A stretch of 51,581 nucleotides of DNA from CAYLNM01 sp964385045 (GCA_964385045.1 CAYLNM010000016.1:1-51581), one strand, 5' to 3'. Positions 42,849-51,475 are shown, counted from the stretch's first letter. The notes: generated by a model from the sequence alone, not told the origin. Made by a program: numbers and translations.

Positions 42849-43832
42849 TCAGCGCGTCGGAGGTGCGGCGGCGGCGGGTCGACCCGGGGTGCGATCGACG
42901 TCGCCGGCCGCCGTCTCACCCGCCGGCGCGGCGGCGGCGGCGACGATGTCGGCCTCCTCGGCCGCGGGGACGACGGGCTTTCCGGACGCCGTCGCCCCCT
43001 CGCTCGCGGGCAGCGCCTCGACGACGAGCTCGCCCAGCGGCCGGGTGACGCGGGCCCACGCCGATCCGTCCCGGACCACGCGGTGCAGGGACACCCGGCC
43101 ACCGTCGACGAGCACCGCCCGCGGACGCGTGGGGGCGACGAAGCTGCCGGTGTTGAGCACGGTCCGCGGCCCGACGCGCCAGAGCCCCGGACGGTGCGTG
43201 TGGCCGGTCACGATGATCTGCGCCTCCGGCGCGTGCGCGGACGCGAACTCGGCCGCGAGCCGCGGGAACGCGTGCCAGTAGGCCAGCACCTGGAGGAACG
43301 ACCAGGGCCGGAGCAGCATGTTGACGACGGTGGACCGCTTCGCCTCCCGTCGGAGGGTGGCCTCGTCCTCCCACTCGGCGAACGACGCGTGCTGGGCCGC
43401 GAGGAGGCGTCCCTCGAGGCGATCGCGGATCTCGCCCGGAAGGCTCGCCACCGCCCGGTCGTGGGCTCGCCGCATCCGGCCGGCGGCCGGGCTCCAGGGC
43501 GCCACCGCCGGGTGCATCGCGTCGCCGTGGGTCACGAGCACCGATCCGCCCGCGAGGCTCAGGTGGCGTCGGTCGCTGAGCCACGGGTCGTGATTGCCCG
43601 AGAGGACGACCAGCTCGACGCCGTCCTCGTCGCACCGATCGATCAGCTGCATGAAGCAGCGTGCCGCTCGCCCCCAGGTCCGCGGGTGGTGGATCTCGGC
43701 CGAGTCCCCGTTGAGGACCAGTCGGTCCACGTCGCGCCAGAGCGGCGCGAAAGCCGCGATCGTGTCGGCCACCGGCAGCTCCGGCCCGCGGCCGAGGTGC
43801 AGATCGGACAGGATGAGCGTCCGGGCGGACAT
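42849..43832 (-). CDS. LpxH-like metallophosphoesterase
   Basis: The 327-residue calcineurin-like phosphoesterase resembles the UDP-2,3-diacylglucosamine hydrolase (LpxH) group. It has LSDLHLGRG, LNGDSAEI, SGNHDPW, VTHGDAMHP and VTGHTHRP. A lipid A role is possible but unproven; the C-terminal 60 residues are low-complexity Ala/Pro/Glu. The ATG at 43832 is preceded by TACGGT six bases upstream and no Shine-Dalgarno, fitting a leaderless message. Confidence 0.82.
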   Translation of the reverse strand: MSARTLILSDLHLGRGPELPVADTIAAFAPLWRDVDRLVLNGDSAEIHHPRTWGRAARCFMQLIDRCDEDGVELVVLSGNHDPWLSDRRHLSLAGGSVLVTHGDAMHPAVAPWSPAAGRMRRAHDRAVASLPGEIRDRLEGRLLAAQHASFAEWEDEATLRREAKRSTVVNMLLRPWSFLQVLAYWHAFPRLAAEFASAHAPEAQIIVTGHTHRPGLWRVGPRTVLNTGSFVAPTRPRAVLVDGGRVSLHRVVRDGSAWARVTRPLGELVVEALPASEGATASGKPVVPAAEEADIVAAAAAPAGETAAGDVDRTPGRPAAAAPPTR

Positions 43833-43838
43833 GCATGC

Positions 43839-43844
43839 ACCGTA
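43839..43844 (-). promoter_or_regulatory. Probable -10 element (TACGGT), leaderless start
   Basis: On the minus strand TACGGT ends 6 bases before the ATG at 43832, with no ribosome site between. No -35 is recognised. Confidence 0.35.
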
Positions 43845-44064
43845 TCGGGCACCTCGGCCGCCGGCTCGACTGCGCTCCCCGACTCCGCGTGAGGACGCGG
43901 TCAGCGGTCGGCGAAGTCTGCGCATGCGGCCACCGCGAACCGCCGGCGCCGAATGGCGCCCGCGGTCCGCGGCGGTCGCGGCCTCCCGCCCGGGGGCGGC
44001 GGGAGCGGTGGGAGGCGGCGTTGGACGGCCCGGCCGGATCGCCGGGACGTCCGCGGCCGCCGGT

Positions 44065-44613
44065 TCAGCCGCGGCGACGTCGTCCGACGCCGAGTCCGGC
44101 GCCGAGGAGCAGCAGCAGGCCTCCTGGGCCCGGCACGAGGGCCGGTCCGGCGTCGACGAACGACGTGCCGTCCGCCGGTTCGGGGCCGATCACGTCGGCG
44201 AGCACGCCGCCGACGGGGGCCACCGGGGACAGCGGCACGCCGGTGACGACCGGCCCGTCCCCGCCCCGGACCCCGAGGCCGGGGCCGAGCTCGATCGGCC
44301 CGGGGTCAACCGATCCGCGGGGTGCCCAGGGTCGATCGCCTCCGTCGCCCGGGGGCGCCAGCAGCGGATCCGCCGGCGGGCCGGGAGGGGCCGGAGGCTG
44401 GTTGGTGTGCGCAGTGAGGAACTCGGGCGGTGCAGTGCTCGCCTTGCGCTTCAAGGCCACGAACCGATCGTGGTCGAAGTGCGTGTCGAGCTGCGGGGCC
44501 CCGTCGATGCCGGGCCCGATGAGGCCCGCGGAGGCGGTTCCTGCGGGGGCGAGAGCGATCAAGGCGGCCGTCAGACCGGCCAGGACCGCGGGACGCGAGG
44601 CATGTGCCTTCAT
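44065..44613 (-). CDS. Short Pro/Gly-rich PEP-CTERM-like protein
   Basis: The 182-residue exported protein has a signal peptide (about 8-30, ending TASAG) and a Pro/Gly/Asp-rich body with no recognised domain. A PEP-CTERM-like tail ends it (VPGPGGLLLLLGAGLGVGRRRR). The ATG at 44613 has AGGAG about 8-9 bases upstream. It follows the HTH/TPR-like gene on the same strand after 31 bases, so the pair is likely an operon and the upstream protein may control it. Confidence 0.78.
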   Translation of the reverse strand: MKAHASRPAVLAGLTAALIALAPAGTASAGLIGPGIDGAPQLDTHFDHDRFVALKRKASTAPPEFLTAHTNQPPAPPGPPADPLLAPPGDGGDRPWAPRGSVDPGPIELGPGLGVRGGDGPVVTGVPLSPVAPVGGVLADVIGPEPADGTSFVDAGPALVPGPGGLLLLLGAGLGVGRRRRG

Positions 44614-44644
44614 CTCGTGACTCCTGTTCGAACGCTCGATCATG

Positions 44645-45898
44645 TCAATCACGCCCCACGACCTTGGCGGAGTTGAGGATCCGCCAGCCCGTGTCCCTGA
44701 AGGTCGGATACCGCGCCATCGTGCCGGTGATGACCCGCACGTCCTCCTCGTCGACGACGCACGGGATCTCGAAGCCGGTGCAGCCGACGGCTCGCTCCCA
44801 GCGGGCGTGCTCCATCGTGAACACGCGCTCGCGGATGGCCCAGCTGTCGAGCCGATTCGCGATCTCGTCGGCCTTGTTCGTGAAGACGGCCATGTGCTTC
44901 TGCAGCTCTCGTTCCTCGTCGACGGATCGCAGCGCGATGTTGCAGCCGAAGATGCACCACCAGCCCACGCTCTCGAGCTCGTCGCCGGCGGGTCGGTCCT
45001 CGACGCCGTCGGCGTCCTCGATGCGGGCGTGGATCCGGGCGAGGGCGTCGTGGGGCGCCACGTCGCCGAGCGCCACGTCGACCTCGATCAGTCCGCCCTC
45101 GCAGGTGCGGGCGATGCCGAGGAGCGCGCGATTGCCCTCGGCTTCGGCCAGATCGCGGTACGCCGTGATCGCGGACTCGAGGTGCCGTCGGGCGAGGGCC
45201 CCGTTGACCTCCACGTCGTCCGGCTCGGTGCCGAGCAGCCGTCGGTGGGTGTGGCCGAGGACGTAGCGAGAGAACGCGGCCGTCCAGCGATCCCGCCGTG
45301 ACTCGGCGGGTACGGCGTCGAAGCGATGGACCAGGTCGCCGGCGATCGCCTTGGCCTCGACGAGCGACCAGATGCTGTAGTAGGCATTGGCGAGGTTGCT
45401 CTGGAGGACCCGGCGCAGCTCGCCCGAGACCGGCGCCTCGCGAAGGCCGCGGTGGATCGCCTTCATCGCGTTCTGATAGCGACCGAGGCCGTCCCAGCCG
45501 CCCGCTTCGCGGTTGCAGGCCAGGGCCCGCTGCTCCGCGGTCTCGGCGACCTCGAACGCCCGCTCGGCCAGCGTCACCAGCAGGCCGTAGCGACCTTCGG
45601 CGTGCGCGTCACGCATCGTGGCGTCGATGGCGTCGAAGTCCGCCGGTGACTCGGCGGTGGCCCGCCCCTCTTCGTTGGGCTGCTCCCAGAACAGCGTCAC
45701 GACGTCCTCGACGCTCCAGTCGAGGACGCCCGCGAGATCGATCACGAGATCGAGCTTCGGGATCCCGCTGCCGGGGATCAGCTTGGTCGGATCGCGCCGA
45801 AGTGCTCGGGCGAGCTCCTTGCGGGTCCAGCCTCGATAGGTCTGGGCCAGATCAAGGAGTCGGGCGAGTCGTTCGCGACGTCGCTCGGCCATGTCCAT
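44645..45898 (-). CDS. XRE-like HTH protein with TPR-like C-terminal part
   Basis: The N-terminal 70 residues of this 417-residue protein look like a Cro/CI-type helix-turn-helix (LDLAQTYRGWTRKELARALRRDPTKLIP...PKLDLVIDLAGVLDWSVEDVVTLFW). The remaining 330 residues are Ala/Glu-rich helices with TPR-like periodicity. This layout resembles peptide-sensing regulators (Rgg/PlcR-like), but no specific family was recognised. A strong AGGAGG 8 bases before the ATG at 45898 decides the start; an in-frame ATG lies two codons later. The gene is probably co-transcribed with the PEP-CTERM gene just downstream. Confidence 0.65.
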   Translation of the reverse strand: MDMAERRRERLARLLDLAQTYRGWTRKELARALRRDPTKLIPGSGIPKLDLVIDLAGVLDWSVEDVVTLFWEQPNEEGRATAESPADFDAIDATMRDAHAEGRYGLLVTLAERAFEVAETAEQRALACNREAGGWDGLGRYQNAMKAIHRGLREAPVSGELRRVLQSNLANAYYSIWSLVEAKAIAGDLVHRFDAVPAESRRDRWTAAFSRYVLGHTHRRLLGTEPDDVEVNGALARRHLESAITAYRDLAEAEGNRALLGIARTCEGGLIEVDVALGDVAPHDALARIHARIEDADGVEDRPAGDELESVGWWCIFGCNIALRSVDEERELQKHMAVFTNKADEIANRLDSWAIRERVFTMEHARWERAVGCTGFEIPCVVDEEDVRVITGTMARYPTFRDTGWRILNSAKVVGRD

Positions 45899-46848
45899 GA
45901 GGTTCCTCCTCTACACCGCGCCGGGACGGGGGCGCGTCTTCCCCCGGGCGCTCTTTCTCCCCACATCTCGACGGCCGATCGCCCCGTTCGTGTCACGAGG
46001 GCCGCATCCGCCGCCGGCCGCTGGCTCAGGAACGGCTCCTGTCGTGCCGAGCCCCCTGGGACTCCGGTCACGTCCGTCCAGCGACGGATCGCTTCTATCG
46101 CGTTGACGGTCCGTTCCCGCAGATTGCGGCGAAAATTCCGCGATTTGGGTGAGGATTCGCTCCGCCCGCGGTGAAGCCGGGGAACGGAGGTGGCCCGGGG
46201 CGTGCGGGCTCGTCCCCGGAACGTCCGAGAATCTCCCGCGACCCAGCCCATTCGCGACCGATCGAGATCCGGGTTCCACGGATTCGCAGACCCGGCCTCC
46301 GGACCGCGGCACCACGGCCGATTCGCGCCGCGGTCGCCCGTCCGCCGCGGGTGGAGACGTGGTCGGATCTCCGGCCGGCCCCGCGGCTGCCAGCATCATG
46401 TCGCCCACGGGTCGTCGGAACCCCGAATGCCCACCGAACCGACTTGACGGCCGCGGGGTGGCGGGGCATCCTGACGTGTCCCGAACAGAGCTCGTGGCAC
46501 GAGGCTGCGAACGGGCTGGAACCACGGACCTCGGACAGGGGAATGCGAATGGTGGCACGGACGACGAAGCAGGGGACGAAGGACGGACGGGCATCGGGCG
46601 GCAGCGCGTCCGATCGCCGCAAGAACAAGAACGGTGAGGCGGCCGGTGCGAAGCCGCCAGGGACGCCCCGGCGTGGGCGGTCCCGCCGCGAGGACGCCGC
46701 CGGCGCGTCGCCCGGTGGGACCGAGGCGGCCGCTCCGGTGCAGCCTGTCGCGGACGGTGCGGTTCGTCCCTCGATCGCGGCAGCAGGCGACAATGAAGGA
46801 CGGATGGCGGGACGACGGTCCGCCCCCAAGCGCACGGAGGAGCACGAC
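45899..46848. other. Long gap upstream of recA
   Basis: These 950 bases lie between the divergent HTH gene and recA. 46100-46160 is AT-richer (GCGAAAATTCCGCG) and is a likely promoter zone. From ATG 46543 or 46549 an open frame runs in phase into recA, coding for about 100 Lys/Arg/Ala/Gly-rich residues. No other gene, RNA or SOS box was recognised. Confidence 0.5.
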
Positions 46849-47940
46849 GTGGCGAAGACCAAGGACGACAAGGCGGACGCGGGCCGCTCGCAGGCACTCG
46901 ACCGGGCCATGGGCCAGATCGAGAAGACCTTCGGCAAGGGCGCGATCATGCGGTTCGACGACTCGAACCGCCGGGTCATCAACGGGATCTCGACAGGAGC
47001 GCTGAGTCTCGATCTCGCCCTCGGGGGCCGCGGCGTGCCGCGGGGGCGGGTGGTCGAGGTCTACGGCCCGGAGTCCTCGGGCAAGACGACGCTGGCCCTG
47101 TCGGTCGTGGCGAGCGCCCAGGCGGAGGGCGGCGTGGCGGCGTTCATCGACGCCGAGCACGCGCTCGACCCCTCGTGGGCGCGTCGAATCGGCGTGGACG
47201 TGGACCAGCTGCTGGTCTCGCAGCCGGACACGGGCGAGCAGGCCCTCGAGATCTGCGAGCTCCTCGTGCGATCGAACGCGGTGGACGTGATCGTCATCGA
47301 CTCGGTAGCGGCGCTGATCCCACGAGCGGAGATCGAGGGCGAGATGGGCGACTCGCACGTGGGACTGCAGGCCCGGCTGATGAGCCAGGCCCTCCGCAAG
47401 CTCACCGGTGCGATCTCCAAGAGCGACTGCGTGGTGATCTTCATCAACCAGCTGCGGGAGAAGATCGGCGTCATGTTCGGCTCGCCCGAGACCACGCCGG
47501 GCGGCCGCGCCCTGAAGTTCTACAGCTCGGTCCGCATCGACGTGCGTCGCACCGGGGCGATCAAGGATGCCGAGGCCAACGTGGGCAATCACGTGCGGGC
47601 CCGCGTGGTCAAGAACAAGATCGCCCCGCCGTTCCGCGACGCCGAGTTCGACATCATGTTCGACGAGGGCATCAGCGCCACCGGCGATCTGCTCGATCTC
47701 GCGGTGAAGGAGGACATCGTCGCCAAGAGCGGGGCGTGGTTCAGCTACGGCGAGATCCGGCTCGGGCAGGGTCGCGAGAACGTCAAGGCCTTCTTGAAGG
47801 AGCACACCGACCTCTTCGCCGAGATCCGGCACAAGGTGCTCGTCGCCCGCGGGGTCCTCGACGACGCGGCCGGCGAGCCGGCGACCGAACCCGCCGCGGA
47901 CGAGACGGACCGTGCGGCCGCGGTTGCGGCCACGAGCTGA
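46849..47940 (+). CDS. recA: Recombinase RecA
   Basis: The 363-residue RecA performs ATP-dependent strand exchange and triggers LexA cleavage where present. Walker A is GPESSGKTT (Lys79), with VIVIDSVAALIP, the DNA-binding loops (EGEMGDSHVGLQARLMSQALRK; NQLREKIGVMFGSPETTPGGRALKFYSS) and the C-terminal domain with an acidic tail. The GTG at 46849 with GGAGG nine bases upstream gives a standard N-terminus (AKTKDDKADAGR). An in-phase ATG at 46804 with AAGGA just upstream is the main alternative, and longer starts at 46543/46549 would add a basic low-complexity leader. Confidence 0.97.
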   Translation: MAKTKDDKADAGRSQALDRAMGQIEKTFGKGAIMRFDDSNRRVINGISTGALSLDLALGGRGVPRGRVVEVYGPESSGKTTLALSVVASAQAEGGVAAFIDAEHALDPSWARRIGVDVDQLLVSQPDTGEQALEICELLVRSNAVDVIVIDSVAALIPRAEIEGEMGDSHVGLQARLMSQALRKLTGAISKSDCVVIFINQLREKIGVMFGSPETTPGGRALKFYSSVRIDVRRTGAIKDAEANVGNHVRARVVKNKIAPPFRDAEFDIMFDEGISATGDLLDLAVKEDIVAKSGAWFSYGEIRLGQGRENVKAFLKEHTDLFAEIRHKVLVARGVLDDAAGEPATEPAADETDRAAAVAATS

Positions 47941-48149
47941 GCGCGGGTCGGCTGCTCGTGCCGGGGGGCCCGGGCGGGAGCCCGTGGTTCGAGTCGGACT
48001 CGTCGCCCTGCACCCGCGGTGCGCCCCGGCGTCGCCAGGCGCGTGGCGGGATAGCGATCCGGGGCCGGAGCCGGAGACGAGCGGCCCCGCGGCGAGCGAG
48101 TCGGCCGGACGTCCGGTCGCGGCGTCGAGGAGGGCCGAGAGACGCGGCC

Positions 48150-48177
48150 TTGCCCGGAAAGGGGGGCGGGGTATACT
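48150..48177 (+). promoter_or_regulatory. Promoter of tRNA-Leu
   Basis: TTGCCC (48150-48155), a 16-base spacer and TATACT (48172-48177, 5/6 match to TATAAT). The -10 ends 16 bases before the tRNA, so the transcript would start about 8-10 bases upstream of it. Confidence 0.65.
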
Positions 48178-48193
48178 CCGCCGTTCCCACGCG

Positions 48194-48279
48194 GCGGCTG
48201 TGGCGGAACTGGCAGACGCGCTAGATTCAGGTTCTAGTGGGAGTAAAATCCCGTGGAGGTTCGAGTCCTCTCAGCCGCA
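48194..48279 (+). tRNA. tRNA-Leu (anticodon CAG)
   Basis: The 86-base tRNA has a perfect 7-bp acceptor stem (48194-48200 with 48272-48278) and discriminator A at 48279. The D-arm reads TGGCGGAACTGGCAGACGC. The anticodon stem is CTAGA/TCTAG with loop TTCAGGT, giving CAG. The long class II variable arm is typical of Leu, and the T-arm contains GGTTCGAGTCC. The CCA end is not encoded. It is followed within 10 bases by an intrinsic terminator. Confidence 0.96.
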
Positions 48280-48287
48280 TGAAGCCG

Positions 48288-48319
48288 ACGCCCCCGGGTG
48301 CCTTGCCCGGGGGCGTTTT
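48288..48319 (+). terminator. Intrinsic terminator after tRNA-Leu
   Basis: An 11-bp GC stem (48288-48298 with 48306-48316) with a 7-base loop is followed by TTTT. It is the clearest intrinsic terminator in the window. Confidence 0.85.
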
Positions 48320-48377
48320 CCGTATGGGCTCGGGGGGGCGTACCGTCTGTCGCCGTCCCATCTCCGGCGGACCGCCC

Positions 48378-50324
48378 ATGCCCACTCTCTCGCTCCTGCG
48401 CAATCGTGGATTCCTCGCGCTGGCCACGAGCCAGTTCTTCGGGGCGGTCAACGACAACATCCTGAAGCAGCTGCTCACCTTCGGCGTGATCGGAGGCGGC
48501 CTGTGGGGCGGTGCCCTGGGCGAAGGCGGGCAAGGCATCGTGGGCCTGGCCTTCACGCTGCCGTTCATCCTGCTTTCCGCGTTGGCGGGCCAGGTCGCCG
48601 ACCGCTGGAGCAAGCGGACGGTCACCATCGTGGTCCGGGCGACGGAGCTCCCGATCGCGGCGGTCGCCGCCTGGGGCTTCGTCGCCGGAAACCTGCCCAT
48701 CGCCTTCGCCGCCCTCGTGCTCCTGACGTGCCAGAGCGCGTTCTTCGGACCACCGAAGTACGGGATGATCCCGGAGCTCGTCGAGTCGCGGCAGATCGCC
48801 CGAACCAACGGGGCGATCAACATGTTCACCAACGTCGCGGTGATCCTGGGCATCGTCGCCGGCGGGTGGATCTACGACCGGTACGTGCACGTCGACGAGA
48901 CGGTGGCCGCGGCCGTGTCGCCGGGTGCGATGGGGGGCGACGCCGAGCTCGCCGCCGCGTCGCGCCCGTCGGACGCCTCCGGGGCGGCGGGGGAGGCCGC
49001 CGAGAGCGTGGTGACGGTGGTCGCGCCGTGGCTGCCCGGCGGGGTCCTGCTCGCGGTGGCGGCGCTCGGGCTGGCCTGCGCCTGGTTCCTGCCGCCGCTG
49101 CGAGCGGGATCGCCCGGGCTGCACATCGGCTTCAACCCGATCGCGGGCTACCTGTCGGCGATGCGCGACATGGCGCGGGGACCGCTGCTCGCGGTCGCAC
49201 TCGCCTGGGGATCGTTCTACCTCATCGCCGGCATGTCGCTGCTGATCCTGCCCGAGTACGCGAACCTCCTGCCCGACGGCAGCGCGTGGCAGGCGAGCCA
49301 GCTCATGGGCATCCTCGGCATCGCCATCGGCATCGGCAGCCTGGTCACCGGCTTCGTGTCGGGCGACACCATCCGCGTCGGGCTCGTGCCGATCGGGGCG
49401 ATCGGCCTGAGCCTGTTCCTCGTCGGGCTCGGCCTCTTCTCCGCGACGAGCTTCACGGCCGCGGCCCTCATGCTGCTCGGGGCGGGCTTCTTCGCCGGGT
49501 TCTACATCATTCCGCTGCAGGCCCTGCTCCAGCACCTCTCCCCGACCGACGAGCGCGGGCGGTTCATCGGGACCTCCAACGCGATCAACTTCGCCTTCCT
49601 TGCCACCGCGTCCGCCCTGTACGCGCTGATCCGCCCGCTGTTCGGCGACGAGACCACCGGGCGGCCCGACCGGATCTTCATCGTCAGTGCTGCGCTGATG
49701 CTGACCGCGGCGGCCGTCTTCGCCGCGTGGTTCCGTCGTCATCGTGCGGCGTTCGAGGCCGCCGGCGTCTCGGTGCCCGGGGGGAGTCCGGGATCCACGG
49801 ACGGCGACGGGACGGCGCTGGATCGCGCCGCCTCGGGTGGGGCCGCCGACGACGGCACCCGTGACGGCGACGCCAGCCGCGGCGATGACGGGACCCGCGA
49901 CGGCGGCGACGCCAGCTGCGACGGCGACGCGCCCCGCGACGGCGACGACGCCACCCGCGCCGATGACGCCACCCGCGACGACGACGCGACCCGCGCCGAT
50001 GACGCGACCCGCGATGGCCCCGGCGACGCCTCGCGCGATGGCGACGCCGCCGCGGCTCGCGCCGACGACGGCACCCGCGCCGATGACGCGACCCGCGACG
50101 AAGGCGACGCCATCCGCGACGGGGGCGGCGACGTCGCCCGCGACGACGACGCCACCCGCGGCGCCGCCGCGGCCCGCGCCGATGACGCGAGCCGCGATCG
50201 CCCCGGCGACGTCTCGCGCGACGACGACGGCACCCGCGCCGACGACGCGACCCGCGCCGATGACGCGAGCCGCGACGGCGCCGACGACGATCGTCCCCGT
50301 TCGGCGCGCACCCGACCGACGTGA
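48378..50324 (+). CDS. LplT-like MFS transporter with long DATR-repeat tail
   Basis: Residues 1 to about 455 of this 648-residue protein form a major facilitator with about 12 membrane helices, of the lysophospholipid transporter (LplT)-like group. Family landmarks are FFGAVNDNILKQLL near the start, DRWSKRTV and FFGPPKYGMIPEL. It probably moves lysophospholipids or related lipids, but no acyltransferase partner is fused. A cytoplasmic loop (about 175-215) is low-complexity. The last 180 residues are an extreme Asp/Ala/Thr/Arg/Gly repeat with units such as DDATRAD and GDASRD. It starts at ATG 48378 and overlaps the next gene's GTG (GTGA). Confidence 0.85.
   Translation: MPTLSLLRNRGFLALATSQFFGAVNDNILKQLLTFGVIGGGLWGGALGEGGQGIVGLAFTLPFILLSALAGQVADRWSKRTVTIVVRATELPIAAVAAWGFVAGNLPIAFAALVLLTCQSAFFGPPKYGMIPELVESRQIARTNGAINMFTNVAVILGIVAGGWIYDRYVHVDETVAAAVSPGAMGGDAELAAASRPSDASGAAGEAAESVVTVVAPWLPGGVLLAVAALGLACAWFLPPLRAGSPGLHIGFNPIAGYLSAMRDMARGPLLAVALAWGSFYLIAGMSLLILPEYANLLPDGSAWQASQLMGILGIAIGIGSLVTGFVSGDTIRVGLVPIGAIGLSLFLVGLGLFSATSFTAAALMLLGAGFFAGFYIIPLQALLQHLSPTDERGRFIGTSNAINFAFLATASALYALIRPLFGDETTGRPDRIFIVSAALMLTAAAVFAAWFRRHRAAFEAAGVSVPGGSPGSTDGDGTALDRAASGGAADDGTRDGDASRGDDGTRDGGDASCDGDAPRDGDDATRADDATRDDDATRADDATRDGPGDASRDGDAAAARADDGTRADDATRDEGDAIRDGGGDVARDDDATRGAAAARADDASRDRPGDVSRDDDGTRADDATRADDASRDGADDDRPRSARTRPT
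49850..50310 (+). repeat. Degenerate 15-bp-type repeat encoding DATR units
   Basis: A run of about 450 bases is built from variants of GATGACGCGACCCGC and its neighbours. The units code for D-A-T/S-R-A/D-D with insertions of Gly/Pro. The frame is kept throughout to the transporter stop. Confidence 0.85.
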
Positions 50325-51475
50325 TCTATCTCGACTACAACGCGACCGCCCCACCGGACGCCGCGGTGGCCGAGGCGATGCGCCGGGCACTCGAGGACGA
50401 GTGGGCCAACCCCTCCTCGCCGCACCGGGCGGGGCAGGCGGCCCGGCGGGCGGTGGAGCGGGCCCGGGCGACGATCGCACGACTGCTCGGCACGACGCCC
50501 GACGCGCTCGTGCTCGGCTCCGGCGGGACCGAGGCCGACAACCTCGCCCTGCGTGGACGACTCGACCCCACGGCGGGGCGGACGCGCCTGCTCACCACCC
50601 GCACCGAGCACGCCGCCGTCCGCGAGACCGCCGTCGCCCTCGCCGACGCCGGACGGGCGACGGTGCACTGGCTGGAGACCGACGCCGACGGTCGGGTCGC
50701 CCCCGGGACGCTCGACGCGGCCCTGGCCGCGATCGACGAGCCCGCGGCCGAGGTCGCGGTGGTGTCGCTGAGCTGGGCCAACAACGAGACCGGCGTGCTG
50801 CAGCCGGTCGACGAGCTCGGCGCCGTGTGCCGACGACACCGCGTCGCGTTCCACCTCGACGCGGTGCAATGGGTCGGGCGCGGGCCGGTGGACCTCGACG
50901 AGCGGCCGATCGACCTGCTGAGCTTCTCCGCCCACAAGATCGGCGGTCCCAAGGGCGTCGGCGGCCTGGCGGTGCGCCGCGGCGTCCGGCTCGCGGGCGA
51001 CGTCACCGGCGGGCCGCAGGAGGCCGGGCGCCGCGGGGGCACCGAGAACGTGCCGGGCATCGCGGGGGCGGGGGCGGCGGCCGTGGCGGCCCTCGACCGG
51101 CTCGCCGGCTTCGACCCCTCCGCCGCTGCCGCCCGCCGCGACCGCTTCGAGGCGCGGATCCTCGCCGACGTACCGGCGGCCCGGGTGCACGGGCGGACGG
51201 CCCCGCGGCTGTGGAACACCAGCAGCATCGGCGTGCCCGGCCTCGACGCCGAGACCGCGCTGCTCATGCTGTCGGAACGGGGCGTGTGCGCGGCGGCCGG
51301 CGCCGCGTGCAGCAGCGGGGCGATGGAGCCCTCGCCGGTCCTGCTCGCGATGGGGGTGGATCCGGCGGTCGCGGCGGGGACGATCCGGTTCAGCCTCGGG
51401 CCCGCCACGGCCGACGACGAGCTCGACCGCGCGGCCGCGGTCGTCGTCGAGGTGATCCGCGATCTCGTCGCGTGA
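50321..51475 (+). CDS. Cysteine desulfurase (NifS/IscS type)
   Basis: This 384-residue PLP enzyme releases sulfur from cysteine for Fe-S clusters and thio-modification of tRNA. It has MIYLDYNATAPP at the N-terminus, GGTEADNLAL, SLSWANNETGVLQP, the PLP lysine in SAHKIGG (K206), and the catalytic cysteine in GAACSSG (C330). The TEN motif (RRGGTENVPGI) is present. The GTG at 50321 overlaps the transporter stop by four bases, so the two are coupled. The group (I) assignment follows from the CSSG motif. Which sulfur acceptor it serves cannot be told. Confidence 0.95.
   Translation: MIYLDYNATAPPDAAVAEAMRRALEDEWANPSSPHRAGQAARRAVERARATIARLLGTTPDALVLGSGGTEADNLALRGRLDPTAGRTRLLTTRTEHAAVRETAVALADAGRATVHWLETDADGRVAPGTLDAALAAIDEPAAEVAVVSLSWANNETGVLQPVDELGAVCRRHRVAFHLDAVQWVGRGPVDLDERPIDLLSFSAHKIGGPKGVGGLAVRRGVRLAGDVTGGPQEAGRRGGTENVPGIAGAGAAAVAALDRLAGFDPSAAAARRDRFEARILADVPAARVHGRTAPRLWNTSSIGVPGLDAETALLMLSERGVCAAAGAACSSGAMEPSPVLLAMGVDPAVAAGTIRFSLGPATADDELDRAAAVVVEVIRDLVA

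Noticed and set aside
46482..46500. GAAC-containing sequence upstream of recA as an SOS box
   Set aside because: The second half does not complete GAAC-N4-GTTC or CTGT-N8-ACAG, and no other copy is nearby.
48234..50480. Minus-strand frame opposite the MFS transporter and the tRNA
   Set aside because: The translation is a low-complexity mirror and it crosses a well-formed tRNA and terminator.
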